From: Aerolutibacter ruishenii
GTDB taxonomy: Bacteria; Pseudomonadota; Gammaproteobacteria; Xanthomonadales; Xanthomonadaceae
DNA: 64,000 nucleotides
Direction: 5' to 3'
Assembly: GCF_007830115.1 (NCBI RefSeq)
Contig: NZ_VLKP01000005.1
Span: forward strand, 176,766-240,765
In this document: piece after piece, positions 29,005 to 38,056 of the stretch
How the letters are laid out: every line of letters begins with the position of its first letter
How positions within the stretch are numbered: the stretch's first letter is position 1
Position numbers and translations under genes: made by a program
Notes under the pieces: generated by a model
What the model saw: only the letters and a program-made list of their open reading frames with translations
Told to the model about the DNA's origin: nothing
The model's database searches: none

Positions 29005-30294
29005 TTATAGCCGTCCATCCACGAGCTGGCGCGGCAGCACATATTTGACATCATACACCACCGAATTATCGGGCTTTCCGTACGCCCGCACACCCTGCCC
29101 TCCCAGCGCCCTGAACTCATCATGCCCCACGGCCAACACGATCGCGTCATACGTTGCGGATTGCGGTTGCGAAATCGTCACCAGGCCATATTCGTGCTCC
29201 GCTTCATCGGCGTCGACCCAAGGGTCATGCACGTCCACCTGGGCGCTGTAATCCTTTAGCGCGCCGATAATGTCCACCACGCGGGTGTTCCGCAGGTCCG
29301 GGCAGTTCTCCTTGAATGCCAGCCCCAGCACGAGGATGCGCGCGCCAACCGGGTTGATCCCTTTGCGCACCATGAGCTTGATCACCTGCTCCGCCACGTA
29401 CTGGCCCATGCCATCGTTCGTGCGACGACCTGCAAGGATCACGTCCGGATGGTGTCCGACCTGCTGGGCCTTATGGGTCAGGTAGTACGGGTCCACGCTG
29501 ATGCAATGGCCACCCACCAGGCCAGGGCGAAATGGCAGGAAGTTCCACTTGGTGCCTGCAGCCTCCAGCACTTCCAGGGTGTCGATGCCCAACTTGTTGA
29601 AGAGCATCGCCAGATCGTTGACCAATGCAATGTTGAGATCGCGCTGCGTGTTCTCGATCACCTTGGCGGCTTCGGCAACCTTCAGGCTGCTTGCCTTGTG
29701 CGTGCCGGCGGTGATGATGCTGCCGTACAGCGCATCCACGTAGTCCGCTGCCTCTGGCGTGGAGCCTGAGGTGACCTTCCTGATGGTGGTGACGCGATGC
29801 AGTCTGTCGCCCGGATTGATTCGTTCGGGGCTGTAACCGCAGAAAAAGTCCGAATTGAACTCCAGGCCGGATACACGCTCCAGGATTGGAACGCACACCT
29901 CCTCCGTGCACCCGGGGTACACGGTACTCTCGTATACCACCACGTCGCCCCGCTTCAACACACGCCCCAACGCTTCGCTGGCATGAACAAGCGGGGTCAA
30001 GTCCGGGCGTTTGGCTTCATCGATTGGCGTGGGCACTGTCACGACAAACGTGTTGCACCCGCGCAGATCGTCCAGCGTGGTACTGAAACGGAGCCGGCCG
30101 GCCTGTGCAAGCAGATCCGGCCCGACCTCCAGCGTGCTGTCGCGCCCCTGGCGCAGCTCCGACACACGAGACTGGCTGGTGTCGTAACCCAGGGTCTCGT
30201 ATCTCTTGCCGAACTCCACGGCCAGCGGCAACCCGACGTAGCCCAATCCCACGATGGCAATGCGTGCGTCCTCAAGCGTACCGGCAAACGGCAT
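29005..30294 (-). CDS. Nucleotide-sugar dehydrogenase (VipA/TviB-WbpO type)
   Basis: NAD-dependent four-electron oxidation of a UDP-hexose C6 to the uronate. The 429-residue protein has the NAD motif [33 protein letters not shown], the [20 protein letters not shown] active-site block ending at the catalytic cysteine, and [14 protein letters not shown]. These features match the Vi-antigen and WbpO dehydrogenases acting on UDP-N-acetylhexosamines more than UDP-glucose dehydrogenase; the assignment of substrate is tentative. The start at 30294 ([16 protein letters not shown]) was preferred to one eight codons upstream. It is the first gene of the group and precedes the epimerase. Confidence 0.87.
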   Translation of the reverse strand: MPFAGTLEDARIAIVGLGYVGLPLAVEFGKRYETLGYDTSQSRVSELRQGRDSTLEVGPDLLAQAGRLRFSTTLDDLRGCNTFVVTVPTPIDEAKRPDLTPLVHASEALGRVLKRGDVVVYESTVYPGCTEEVCVPILERVSGLEFNSDFFCGYSPERINPGDRLHRVTTIRKVTSGSTPEAADYVDALYGSIITAGTHKASSLKVAEAAKVIENTQRDLNIALVNDLAMLFNKLGIDTLEVLEAAGTKWNFLPFRPGLVGGHCISVDPYYLTHKAQQVGHHPDVILAGRRTNDGMGQYVAEQVIKLMVRKGINPVGARILVLGLAFKENCPDLRNTRVVDIIGALKDYSAQVDVHDPWVDADEAEHEYGLVTISQPQSATYDAIVLAVGHDEFRALGGQGVRAYGKPDNSVVYDVKYVLPRQLVDGRL

Positions 30295-30633
30295 GACGTC
30301 CCCTTCTGTCGTCCTCATGGAGTTGCCGCGGGCAACTCGGTACCGGCCGATTATGCCAAGTCCTCCGCATGCACGGCGGCTCCGTTACGCGGTTCTTGCT
30401 GGCACTGAGCGACCCCGTCTTGTGTGACGCACCATTTCGCCCCCCGCCATGGCACCGCCCACGATCCACAAGCGCCGCCATGGTCCCGCACGATGGAATG
30501 CCGGGCGGCCACCAAGCGCGCGAAGGCGAGGCGCAGGCGATCCTCGCGTACAACTGAACAGGCCAGCGTCCACGCCAACGTGAACCGCGGCGCAGGCAGG
30601 ACGTACTGGAGCCGAAGGGCTTATCCTAGCCCC
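30295..30633. other. Non-coding gap between the polysaccharide genes and ygiB
   Basis: A 339-base divergent intergenic region. I see no conserved gene or RNA in it. Just before the rightward ATG lies the inverted repeat GGGCT-TATCCT-AGCCC (30617-30632). The TATCCT at 30622-30627 could be a -10 box placing transcription start at or beside the ATG (30634), a leaderless arrangement; no good -35 or ribosome site is visible there. Confidence 0.5.
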
Positions 30634-31212
30634 ATGATCCCCATGAACACCCCACTGAAACGCTCCCGACGCACCGCTCTCGTGCTGATGGGCGCCGCCC
30701 CGATGCTGCTGCTGGCCTGTGCGCAACAGCCCGAAGTCCAGACCGCCGAAGGCCTGTTCACTTCGGTGGAAGCGTGCGTGGACAAGACCCAGAACCCATA
30801 CATGTGCAAGCAGGCCTTCGACCAGGCCCAAGGGCAGGCGGCGGAAGCCGCACCGAAGTTCGCCTCGGTGCAGGAGTGCGAGTCGCAGTTTGGCCAGGGG
30901 CAGTGCGGCACGCAGCAGACCACCGGCGGGCACTCGTTCATCGGGCCGCTGATGACGGGCTTCTTCCTGTCGCAGCTGATGAGCGGCCGCGGCGGCGCGG
31001 CGCCTGCCGGTGGCCCACCGCCGGTAGGCACCACCAAGGGTGAGCCGGCGTTCCGCTCCGCCAGCAACGACTGGCTGAAGCCGGCCCCCTCCTCGACCGG
31101 TGGCGCCACCGCGCTGACCCGGGTGGACGCCCAGCCTGACCGCGCCATGACCGTGCGCCGTGGCGGGTTTGGGGCCACGTCGGCCCGACGCTCCGGCAGT
31201 TACGGCGGCTGA
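30634..31212 (+). CDS. DUF1190 family lipoprotein (YgiB-like)
   Basis: A 192-residue lipoprotein. The signal peptide ends in the lipobox MLLLACAQ, so the mature protein starts at a lipidated cysteine. The core has the paired-cysteine pattern of the YgiB family (VEACVDKTQNPYMCKQAF, then VQECESQFGQGQCG), a GPLMTGFFLSQLMSG segment, and the Arg-Gly-Ser C-terminus VRRGGFGATSARRSGSYGG. Function is unknown; the family is consistently paired with a YgiC-type ligase, here overlapping by TGATG. Start is ambiguous between ATG 30634 and 30643. Confidence 0.85.
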   Translation: MIPMNTPLKRSRRTALVLMGAAPMLLLACAQQPEVQTAEGLFTSVEACVDKTQNPYMCKQAFDQAQGQAAEAAPKFASVQECESQFGQGQCGTQQTTGGHSFIGPLMTGFFLSQLMSGRGGAAPAGGPPPVGTTKGEPAFRSASNDWLKPAPSSTGGATALTRVDAQPDRAMTVRRGGFGATSARRSGSYGG

Positions 31213-32396
31213 TGCGCCGGGTTGCCATTGCCCCGCGACCGGACTGGCGCCGGCGCGCGGAGGCCTGCGGCTTCCAGTTCCACACGATCGACGGGGCGCC
31301 CTATTGGGACGAGAGCGCGTACTACGCGTTCACGCTGGCACAGATCGAGCATGACCTGGAGGATCCCACCGCCGAACTGCACCAGATGGCGATGGCACTG
31401 GTGGACGAGGTGGTGGGCAGCGATGCGCTGATGCAGCGGCTGGCCATTCCGGAGGCATTCCGCGATTACGTGGCGCGAAGCTGGCGTCGGCGCGACCCGC
31501 ACCTGTACGGGCGCATGGACCTGGCGTATGACGGCCGCGGCCCCGCCAAGCTGTACGAGTTCAATTACGACACGCCCACGTCGCTGTACGAGGCGGCGTT
31601 CTTCCAGTGGGAGTGGCTGGAGAACCAGCGCGAGCGGGGAGCCCTGCCCGTGCAGGCGGACCAGTACAACGCCATCCACGAAGCCCTGGTGGAGCGCTTT
31701 GGCGAGCTGGCTGCGCGACTGAAGCCGCCGATGTACTTCGCGGCGGTGGGCAGCAGTGTGGAGGACCAGGGCACGGTGGCCTACCTGCGCGACTGCGCGG
31801 CCCAGGGTGGCCTGCCCGCGGGCCAGATCGCGCTGGAGGACATTGGCGTGTCGGAGGACGGACGCTTTACCGACCTGGACGACGTGGCCATCGGCAGCCT
31901 GTTCAAGCTGTATCCGCTGGAAGACCTGTTTGCCGATCCGTTCGGCATGGAGCTGCTGCGCTCGGACCTGCAATTGCTGGAGCCGGCGTGGAAGCTGGTG
32001 CTGAGCAACAAGGGCGTGCTGCCGCTGTTGTGGGAGCGCCATCGCGGCCATCCCAACCTGCTGGAGGCGCACTTCGACGAGGGTGATGAATTGCAGCCGG
32101 GCTGGGTGCGCAAGCCGCTGTTCTCGCGCGAAGGGGCCAACGTGGCCATGCGCTATCCGGATGGGCGGTTGCTGAGCGAGGCGGGGCCGTATGTCGGCCC
32201 GGCGATCCGCCAGGCATTGCATCCGCTGCCCGCGTTTGACGGCCGCTACCCGATGGTGGGCAGTTGGGTGGTGGGCGACCACGCGTGCGGGATCGGCATT
32301 CGTGAGGACGACAGCCCGATCACGCACGACAGTGCGCGGTTTGTGCCGCACGCGATCGTGGAGGACGCTGCTGGGCGGGTGGTGGTCGAGATGTGA
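31212..32396 (+). CDS. Glutathionylspermidine synthase family protein (YgiC-like)
   Basis: ATP-grasp amide ligase related to the synthetase half of GspS, 394 residues. Recognisable blocks are GRMDLAYDG, KLYEFNYDTPTSLYEAAFFQW, WKLVLSNKGVLPLLWE and the metal/ATP site region VRKPLFSREGANVAM. It lacks the amidase half found in E. coli GspSA, as is normal for YgiC. YgiC itself is thought to ligate a peptide or amine other than glutathione to spermidine, but the substrate is unsettled. Its start overlaps the ygiB stop; the pair is an operon. The next gene is convergent. Confidence 0.88.
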   Translation: MRRVAIAPRPDWRRRAEACGFQFHTIDGAPYWDESAYYAFTLAQIEHDLEDPTAELHQMAMALVDEVVGSDALMQRLAIPEAFRDYVARSWRRRDPHLYGRMDLAYDGRGPAKLYEFNYDTPTSLYEAAFFQWEWLENQRERGALPVQADQYNAIHEALVERFGELAARLKPPMYFAAVGSSVEDQGTVAYLRDCAAQGGLPAGQIALEDIGVSEDGRFTDLDDVAIGSLFKLYPLEDLFADPFGMELLRSDLQLLEPAWKLVLSNKGVLPLLWERHRGHPNLLEAHFDEGDELQPGWVRKPLFSREGANVAMRYPDGRLLSEAGPYVGPAIRQALHPLPAFDGRYPMVGSWVVGDHACGIGIREDDSPITHDSARFVPHAIVEDAAGRVVVEM

Positions 32397-32459
32397 GACT
32401 GCCGCGGGTGTTGTGACGCACCAGGGCTGGTGGCGTCACGTGCCCGTGCGGGCGCTGCG

Positions 32460-32816
32460 CTACAGCAGCTCAAGCACCTTCTCGGGCGGTCGCCCCACCA
32501 CGGCCTTGCCGCCGTGCACGAATATCGGACGCTCTATCAGGCGCGGATGGGCCACCATGGCGTTGACCAGGTCGTCCTCGCCCAGGTCGGGGTTGGCCAG
32601 GCCCAGTTCGACGTAGGCGTCCTCACCGGTGCGCAGCAGCGCGCGTGCTGGCATGCCCAGCATGCGCAACAGGGCGCGCAGTTCATCGGCGCTGGGCGGA
32701 GTCTCGAGGTACGCCACGATCCGAGGTTCGATCCCGCGCTGTTGCAGCAGCTCAAGGGCCCCGCGGGACTTGGAGCAACGGGGATTGTGGTACAGCCGCG
32801 TGGGATGCGATGCCAT
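32460..32816 (-). CDS. ArsC family (glutaredoxin-type arsenate reductase or YfgD-like)
   Basis: A 118-residue thioredoxin-fold protein. YHNPRCSKSRGALELLQ carries the ArsC active-site cysteine, and a conserved Arg pair follows (LLRTG and HPRLIERPIFV). It uses glutathione and glutaredoxin in characterised relatives. There is no arsR, arsB or other arsenic gene nearby, so it may be a YfgD-type housekeeping reductase rather than true arsenate resistance. The ATG at 32816 fits; the frame continues upstream without conservation. Confidence 0.88.
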   Translation of the reverse strand: MASHPTRLYHNPRCSKSRGALELLQQRGIEPRIVAYLETPPSADELRALLRMLGMPARALLRTGEDAYVELGLANPDLGEDDLVNAMVAHPRLIERPIFVHGGKAVVGRPPEKVLELL

Positions 32817-32973
32817 GGTGACCGGACAGGACGCTGGAACGGGCATGGTAACCCCTGCGATCCCGCACGGAAGCGACCGGGCCGCGTCTGCCCACCGGCA
32901 CCTTGTGCCCGGTCCGTCCACGGTGGCGCATGGCGCCACCGTGGACGGATCGAAGCCGCGGCTGGGCCGCCGA

Positions 32974-35436
32974 TTACTTGAACCGGTAGCCGAAGCGGAT
33001 GCCGTACAGGCGCGGCGTACCCGGCACGTACGTCGGGATACCGAACAGCTGCCCGGTGTTGCCGGCATCGACCAGGTACTCCTCGTCGGTGAGGTTGTGC
33101 GCGTACACCTGCACGTCCCAGCCGTTGCCAAAGGCGATACCCGTGTTCAGGTTCAACAGGCCGTATGCGTCCTGCTCGATGCCCGGCTGGTTGTCATCCT
33201 CGAAGTACACCTGCGAGCGCCAGGTGTAGCTGGGGCGCAGGAAGAACTGGCGGCCGTTGCCGAACGGGACGCTCCAGTCCAGGCCCACTGCCACCGTGTT
33301 CTCCGGCGTCAGGCGGAAGCGGTTGCCCGCCAGCGCCTGGTGGTTGCCATCGTCGTCGAAGGCGTTGAAGCCCGCGTCGATCCAGCTGTAGTTGAAGAAG
33401 CCGCTGAGCGAATCGCTGAACTGGTTCATCAGCGACACTTCCACGCCCGACGCGTGCGCCTTGCCGCCATTGGCGGCGATGAAGAACGGCGGCGGCGTCG
33501 GGTTCTGGACCTGCGTCTGGAAGTTGCTGTAGTCGTAGTAATAGGCCGCCAGGTCGTAGACGAAACGGCCTTCATTGGCCGCGCCCTTCAGGCCGATCTC
33601 GTAACTCCAGACGATCTCCTCGTCGATGGTTTGCGCCCCATCGGCATCGACCTGCACCACGTCGGGGCGGCGGCCGCGAGACACGCTGGCGTAGGCGTTG
33701 ATGTCATCGGAGAAGCGGTGGCTGGCCACCGCGCGGCCAACGACCGAATCGAAATCGCCATCGCCGGTGACGCGGCCCGGGGTCGGCGCGAACAGTGCGT
33801 TGGGGAACGAGGGATTGGCAGGGGTGGGCAGGAACAGGCCCAGCACGCTCGGCGTACCGTGGGACAGCGCCTCGTAGCCGGACTCGACCTCTTCGTGCGT
33901 GTAGCGCACACCCAGCGTCAGGTCGAACCGATCGGTCAGCGACCAGGTGCCGTCGGCAAAAAGCTCATAGGCACTGACATCGCTGAAGTTTGCGTATTCC
34001 TCGCTGTGGCGCGCCTTGAGCGGCAGGAACGGCGGCAGGCCCAGCAGCTGCTGCAATACCGGGTGCACGTTGATCAGGGACAGCGAGGTATTGGGCGTGG
34101 CGTCGGGATTGAGCGGCGAGACCACGGGCAGCAAGCCGCCGGTTGCGGCCGAGAGCGTGGGCGACAGCAGTGCGTACAGGCTGCGCTCGTCCGTGCTGAA
34201 GGGAACGCGCTGCGAGCCGGACTCGTCGAACCAGCTGCCGCCGAAGAAGCCACGGAACGCGCCGCCACCATCATAGTTGAAGCGCACCTCCTGGCTGGTC
34301 TGGCGGCCCTTGGCGATCTCGGCGAACTCCAGCAGGTAGAGCTGCGAGCCATCGGCGTCGAACTCCTCGTGGGAGTCGAACTCGCGCCAGCCGGTGATCG
34401 TGGACAGCGTCCAGCTGTCGCTCAGCCAGAAGTCTCCGAGCAGGGTGGCACCGTTGACCGTGCGGTCCAGGCCCAGTTCCTCCCCGCGATTGAGGTCGGC
34501 CGGCGTATCGGGGAACACATCCCGCGTACCGGCACGCGTGGGGATCACATTGCTGCGGAACGCGGTGCCCGGCGGCGTGTCCTTCTGGTGGTTGAGGATG
34601 AGGTCGATGCCGGAGGCTTCGCCCACGTTGAGGTGGAAGCTGGCGCGTACCGCCTGCGTATCGCGGCCGTTGAGGTCGCCACCGGCCAGGTTGTCGACCG
34701 AACCGTCGCGCTGCTCATGGAAGACAGCGAGGCGACCGAACAGCGTGCCGTCGACCAGCGGCGCGTTGACGTGGCCGCTGAAATACGTGGAGCCCAGATT
34801 GCCGAACCCCGCACGGAACGCGCCCTCGGTGGCATCCCGCGCCTTGTTCTGGATCAGGTGCACCGCACCCGTCTGCGCGCCGCGGCCGAACAGCGTGCCT
34901 TGTGGACCGCGCAGCACTTCCACGCGCTCCAGATCGAACATCTCGACCACCGCACCGCGCGAGCGGCTGATCGAAACGCCATCCTGGAACACCGACACGC
35001 GCGGCTCGACGGTGGCGTCGCCGCTGTCCGAGGTGATGCCGCGGATCACGAACCCGGGATTGTTCGGGCTCTGCACCTGCGTCTGCAGGCCGGGCACATA
35101 ACCACCGAGGCGCTCGAAGCCATCGATGCCGAGCTTGTCCAGGAACTCACCCGAGAACGCGGTGATCGCAATCGGCACTTCCTGCACCTGCTGCTCGCGC
35201 TTCTGCGCGGTGACAACCATCTTCTCCAGCACCACGACGCCGTCATCGGCCGCGTTGGTCTCCACCGGTGACTGCTGGGCGGGGGCCGTCTGGACCGCCT
35301 GCTGCGACCAGGCGCTGGCGCTGGCCAGGGCCAACGCCACGGCAAGCAGGCTGCGTGCGGGCGCCGACCGGGCGGTTGGGTGATGGCGGAAGGCAGACGC
35401 GTTGAAGCGGCCGCTATTGCGGATCTGGCATGGCAT
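32974..35436 (-). CDS. TonB-dependent outer-membrane receptor
   Basis: An 820-residue outer-membrane transporter. The signal peptide has a long basic n-region and ends near ASAWSQQ. The plug starts with VVTAQKREQQVQEVPIAITA and contains the VPGLQTQVQSPNNPGFVIRG and RVEVLRGPQGTLFGRGAQTG blocks. The 22-strand barrel ends in the aromatic C-terminus YGIRFGYRFK, as BAM recognition requires. There is no N-terminal FecA-like signalling domain. The ligand is unknown. It is divergent from a PhoD phosphatase with two overlapping palindromes between, which suggests joint control and perhaps uptake of a substrate freed by that enzyme. Confidence 0.92.
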   Translation of the reverse strand: MPCQIRNSGRFNASAFRHHPTARSAPARSLLAVALALASASAWSQQAVQTAPAQQSPVETNAADDGVVVLEKMVVTAQKREQQVQEVPIAITAFSGEFLDKLGIDGFERLGGYVPGLQTQVQSPNNPGFVIRGITSDSGDATVEPRVSVFQDGVSISRSRGAVVEMFDLERVEVLRGPQGTLFGRGAQTGAVHLIQNKARDATEGAFRAGFGNLGSTYFSGHVNAPLVDGTLFGRLAVFHEQRDGSVDNLAGGDLNGRDTQAVRASFHLNVGEASGIDLILNHQKDTPPGTAFRSNVIPTRAGTRDVFPDTPADLNRGEELGLDRTVNGATLLGDFWLSDSWTLSTITGWREFDSHEEFDADGSQLYLLEFAEIAKGRQTSQEVRFNYDGGGAFRGFFGGSWFDESGSQRVPFSTDERSLYALLSPTLSAATGGLLPVVSPLNPDATPNTSLSLINVHPVLQQLLGLPPFLPLKARHSEEYANFSDVSAYELFADGTWSLTDRFDLTLGVRYTHEEVESGYEALSHGTPSVLGLFLPTPANPSFPNALFAPTPGRVTGDGDFDSVVGRAVASHRFSDDINAYASVSRGRRPDVVQVDADGAQTIDEEIVWSYEIGLKGAANEGRFVYDLAAYYYDYSNFQTQVQNPTPPPFFIAANGGKAHASGVEVSLMNQFSDSLSGFFNYSWIDAGFNAFDDDGNHQALAGNRFRLTPENTVAVGLDWSVPFGNGRQFFLRPSYTWRSQVYFEDDNQPGIEQDAYGLLNLNTGIAFGNGWDVQVYAHNLTDEEYLVDAGNTGQLFGIPTYVPGTPRLYGIRFGYRFK

Positions 35437-35524
35437 GGATGAGGACCCCGATTGATGAGCGAGTGCGGAAGGCAGCCCCCTGCCCCCGCAAGGCCCATGA
35501 GGGTTCCACGGCCGGATTGCAGCC

Positions 35525-35552
35525 CGGTTACAACCATGCGTAACCGTACGGT
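35525..35552. promoter_or_regulatory. Overlapping palindromes between TonB receptor and phoD
   Basis: CGGTTAC (35525-35531) and GTAACCG (35540-35546) form a perfect 7-base dyad with an 8-base spacer. It is overlapped by the 10-base palindrome ACCGTACGGT (35543-35552). They lie 89 bases upstream of the receptor start and 118 bases upstream of phoD, a fitting place for a shared operator. The regulator is not known. Confidence 0.5.
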
Positions 35553-35670
35553 CATGTTGACGCGATTGACTGCCCGACGCTGGCAGGCGTGGGCGCCACG
35601 GCCTCCACCGCCCGCCGAGCGTTGCCATCGTTACGTCGCCGCCCGAAGGGATCGGCGCCAAGGAGTGTCC

Positions 35671-37815
35671 ATGCCGCTTACCCGCCGCCGTTTCCTCGGT
35701 ACCCTCGTCCTGGGTGCAGCCGCACTGTCATTGCCGCAGGGCGCCCAAGCCACCCGCATCGGACCGCGCGGCCCCATCACCGTGGACCGCAGCCGCTTTC
35801 CCCAGTCGGTCGCCTCCGGCGACCCGCGCCCGGACCGCGTGCTGCTGTGGACCCGGGTCTGGACCCGGCAGGCACGCGAACCGCTGCTGTTGCAGGTCGC
35901 CACCGATGCCGGCTTCACGGGCGCCATGGTGGAAATGGAACTGCACGCCCTGAAGGCCCACGACCACTGCGTGCGCGTGCGTCTCACCGGCCTGGCGCCA
36001 GGCCAGGAGCTGCACTACCGCTTCGTGCTGGGCAATGCCACCGACGGCTGGACCGGCTCGCCCGTGGGGCGCACGCGCAGCGCACCAGCACCGGATGCCG
36101 ACGTGCCCCTGCGGTTCGCCTTCATGAGCTGCCAGGATTACGGCGGCCGCTGGTACAACGCGATGCTGCCGCTGCTGGAGCAGGAACTGGACTTCATCCT
36201 CCACCTGGGCGACTTCATCTACGAGACGGTGGGCGACCCGGGTTTCCAGTCACGCGACGCCGGACGCAGCATCACATTCGACGACCAGGCCGGCGCGCTG
36301 CGGCTGGGCACGCCGGACGCCCCCTACTTTGCCGCGCGCAGCCTCGACAACTACCGCCAGATCCACCGTACCGTGCGGACCGACCCGGTGTTGCAGCAAC
36401 TGCTCGAGCGCGCCCCGCTGGTGGCGATCTGGGACGACCACGAGTTTGCCGACGACTGCTGGCAGGCCACGTCCACCCATCACGACGGCCGCCACGACGA
36501 AGCCGACGCGGACCGTCGCCGCAACGCCGAGCAGGCCTACTTTGAATACCTGCCGGTGGACGTGGACCTTGGCGCGCCCGACGACAGCGCGCACGTGCAG
36601 CCAGGCGCCCTGTTCCCGAACGCAAGCCTATGGCGGCGTTTGCGGTTTGGCCGCAACCTGGACCTGTTCCTCACCGACACGCGCAGCGAGCGCCCCGACC
36701 ACCTCATCCCGGAGGATGCGTTTCCCGGAACGGTGCTGCATTCGCGCGAGGAACTGCACGAGCGCCTGCCCCAGGTGGGGCTCGCCCCCACGGCCCTGGA
36801 TCACGTGATGGCGCCATGGTTCGACCTTGACCGCGAGGACCGGGCCCCGTTGCGCAAGGCGCTCCAGCGCGCATTGGGGGCCGCCTGCCGCCGCGAGGGC
36901 CTGGACCGCAAACGCGCACGCCAGTACGCCGACGATGCCACCCGCGGGCGGGTGGCGTGGCCGGCGATCAACGCCGTGCTGGCCCGATGGAACCAGGCGA
37001 CCCCGGGCTTCCTGCATGCCGACATCCCGGCGGTGGAGACCGCCGACGGCACGGGACTGGCCTGGCTGTGCCTGGGCAAGACACGGCTGTTCGACAGCAT
37101 CGGATCACGGTACTTCGTGCTGGCGGAGGTGTATGACGCACTGGCCGCGCTGCGCGCCAGGGACACCCCACCCGCGCCGATGTCGGCACGGCAATGGCAA
37201 TGGCTGGGCAAGGGTATGGAAGGCTCGGCCGCGCAGTGGAAAGTGGTGGCCACCTCGATCTCGCTCTCGCCCATCGTGCTGGACCTGTCCGCCGCCGAAC
37301 TGGGCGCCCCCGAAGCGATGCGCCGACGCTTCCTGCTCAACGTCGACCAGTGGGATGGCTTCCCGCAGGCGAGGCAGGCGCTGCTCGAGGGCCCCTTCGC
37401 CCGGGCCGGCAACGTGGTCGCGCTCAGCGGCGACATCCATGCCGCCTTCGTCAGCCAGCACGGCCCCCGCATCAGCGAGTTCACCGTGCCCGCCGTTTCG
37501 TCCACTCCGCTGGCGGACATCCTGGGCGCCGAAGCGGCGCGGGACCCGGCCACCCGCGAGGTGGGCGAACGGCTGGTCTCCGGCCTTGATGCACTGATCG
37601 CCGCCGGCGCCTCCCAGGTGCGCCATGTGCGGACGCGGGTGCACGGCGTATGCCTGGCCCACGTCGATGCAGGCGGTTTCAAGGTCGAACTGCTCACCTT
37701 GCCGCCGGATACGTGCCGCCAGCGCCTGTACGACGCTCCGTCCTCGCTGGACGCGCGACTGCAGCGGCAGGTGTTCCATGTCGCCGCAAGCGATGGACAG
37801 GTTCGCGCGCTATGA
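35671..37815 (+). CDS. PhoD-like alkaline phosphatase/phosphodiesterase, Tat-exported
   Basis: A 714-residue secreted metallophosphoesterase. The N-terminus TRRRFLGTLVLGAAALSLPQ is a twin-arginine signal. A beta-sandwich N-domain carries VASGDPRPDRVLLWTRVW. The metal-binding core has SCQDY, HLGDFIYE, IWDDHEFADD and, at the end, LSGDIHAAFV, the PhoD signature set. The length exceeds Bacillus PhoD because of helical insertions in the middle (RKALQRALGAACRREGLDRK). GGAG precedes the ATG at 35671. It would act in the periplasm on phosphomono- or diesters; context with the divergent TonB receptor suggests nutrient phosphate scavenging. Confidence 0.9.
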   Translation: MPLTRRRFLGTLVLGAAALSLPQGAQATRIGPRGPITVDRSRFPQSVASGDPRPDRVLLWTRVWTRQAREPLLLQVATDAGFTGAMVEMELHALKAHDHCVRVRLTGLAPGQELHYRFVLGNATDGWTGSPVGRTRSAPAPDADVPLRFAFMSCQDYGGRWYNAMLPLLEQELDFILHLGDFIYETVGDPGFQSRDAGRSITFDDQAGALRLGTPDAPYFAARSLDNYRQIHRTVRTDPVLQQLLERAPLVAIWDDHEFADDCWQATSTHHDGRHDEADADRRRNAEQAYFEYLPVDVDLGAPDDSAHVQPGALFPNASLWRRLRFGRNLDLFLTDTRSERPDHLIPEDAFPGTVLHSREELHERLPQVGLAPTALDHVMAPWFDLDREDRAPLRKALQRALGAACRREGLDRKRARQYADDATRGRVAWPAINAVLARWNQATPGFLHADIPAVETADGTGLAWLCLGKTRLFDSIGSRYFVLAEVYDALAALRARDTPPAPMSARQWQWLGKGMEGSAAQWKVVATSISLSPIVLDLSAAELGAPEAMRRRFLLNVDQWDGFPQARQALLEGPFARAGNVVALSGDIHAAFVSQHGPRISEFTVPAVSSTPLADILGAEAARDPATREVGERLVSGLDALIAAGASQVRHVRTRVHGVCLAHVDAGGFKVELLTLPPDTCRQRLYDAPSSLDARLQRQVFHVAASDGQVRAL

Positions 37816-37876
37816 CGTCCAGCAACGACCGCTTCGCGCACCAGCGCAGCGTGTCGCCGGGCCTGTCCCTTGAAAC

Positions 37877-37899
37877 AAAAAAACCGGCTTTCGCCGGTT
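37877..37899 (-). terminator. Terminator of tRNA-Val
   Basis: On the minus strand AACCGGC-GAAA-GCCGGTT (37882-37899) is followed by a run of T (37877-37883). It lies 18 bases beyond the tRNA 3' end. The hairpin could also stop plus-strand transcripts from phoD. Confidence 0.85.
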
Positions 37900-37917
37900 C
37901 TTCGCTATCCGCAGATA

Positions 37918-37992
37918 TGGTGGGCGGTGCAGGGATCGAACCTGCGACCCTTGCCGTGTGAAGGCAATGCTCTACCGCTGAGCTAACCGCCC
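37918..37992 (-). tRNA. tRNA-Val (anticodon CAC)
   Basis: The minus strand folds into a full cloverleaf: acceptor GGGCGGT/ACCGCCC, D arm TAGCTCAGCGGTAGAGC, anticodon stem TTGCC/GGCAA around loop TTCACAC, T arm CGCAGGTTCGATCCCTGC. The anticodon CAC reads GUG. CCA is encoded at 37918-37920. Confidence 0.95.
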
Positions 37993-38056
37993 CTGAGGGC
38001 TGCGCAGTATACAGCAACCTCCCCCACACTTGCCAAGGGGTTGATGCGAAATTTCT

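Noticed and set aside
30385..30933. Minus-strand frame across the 30.3-30.6 kb gap
   Set aside because: It runs opposite ygiB, has no ribosome site and no recognisable protein features.
32460..32816. Arsenic resistance locus
   Set aside because: Only an ArsC-like protein is present, without arsR, acr3/arsB or arsH.
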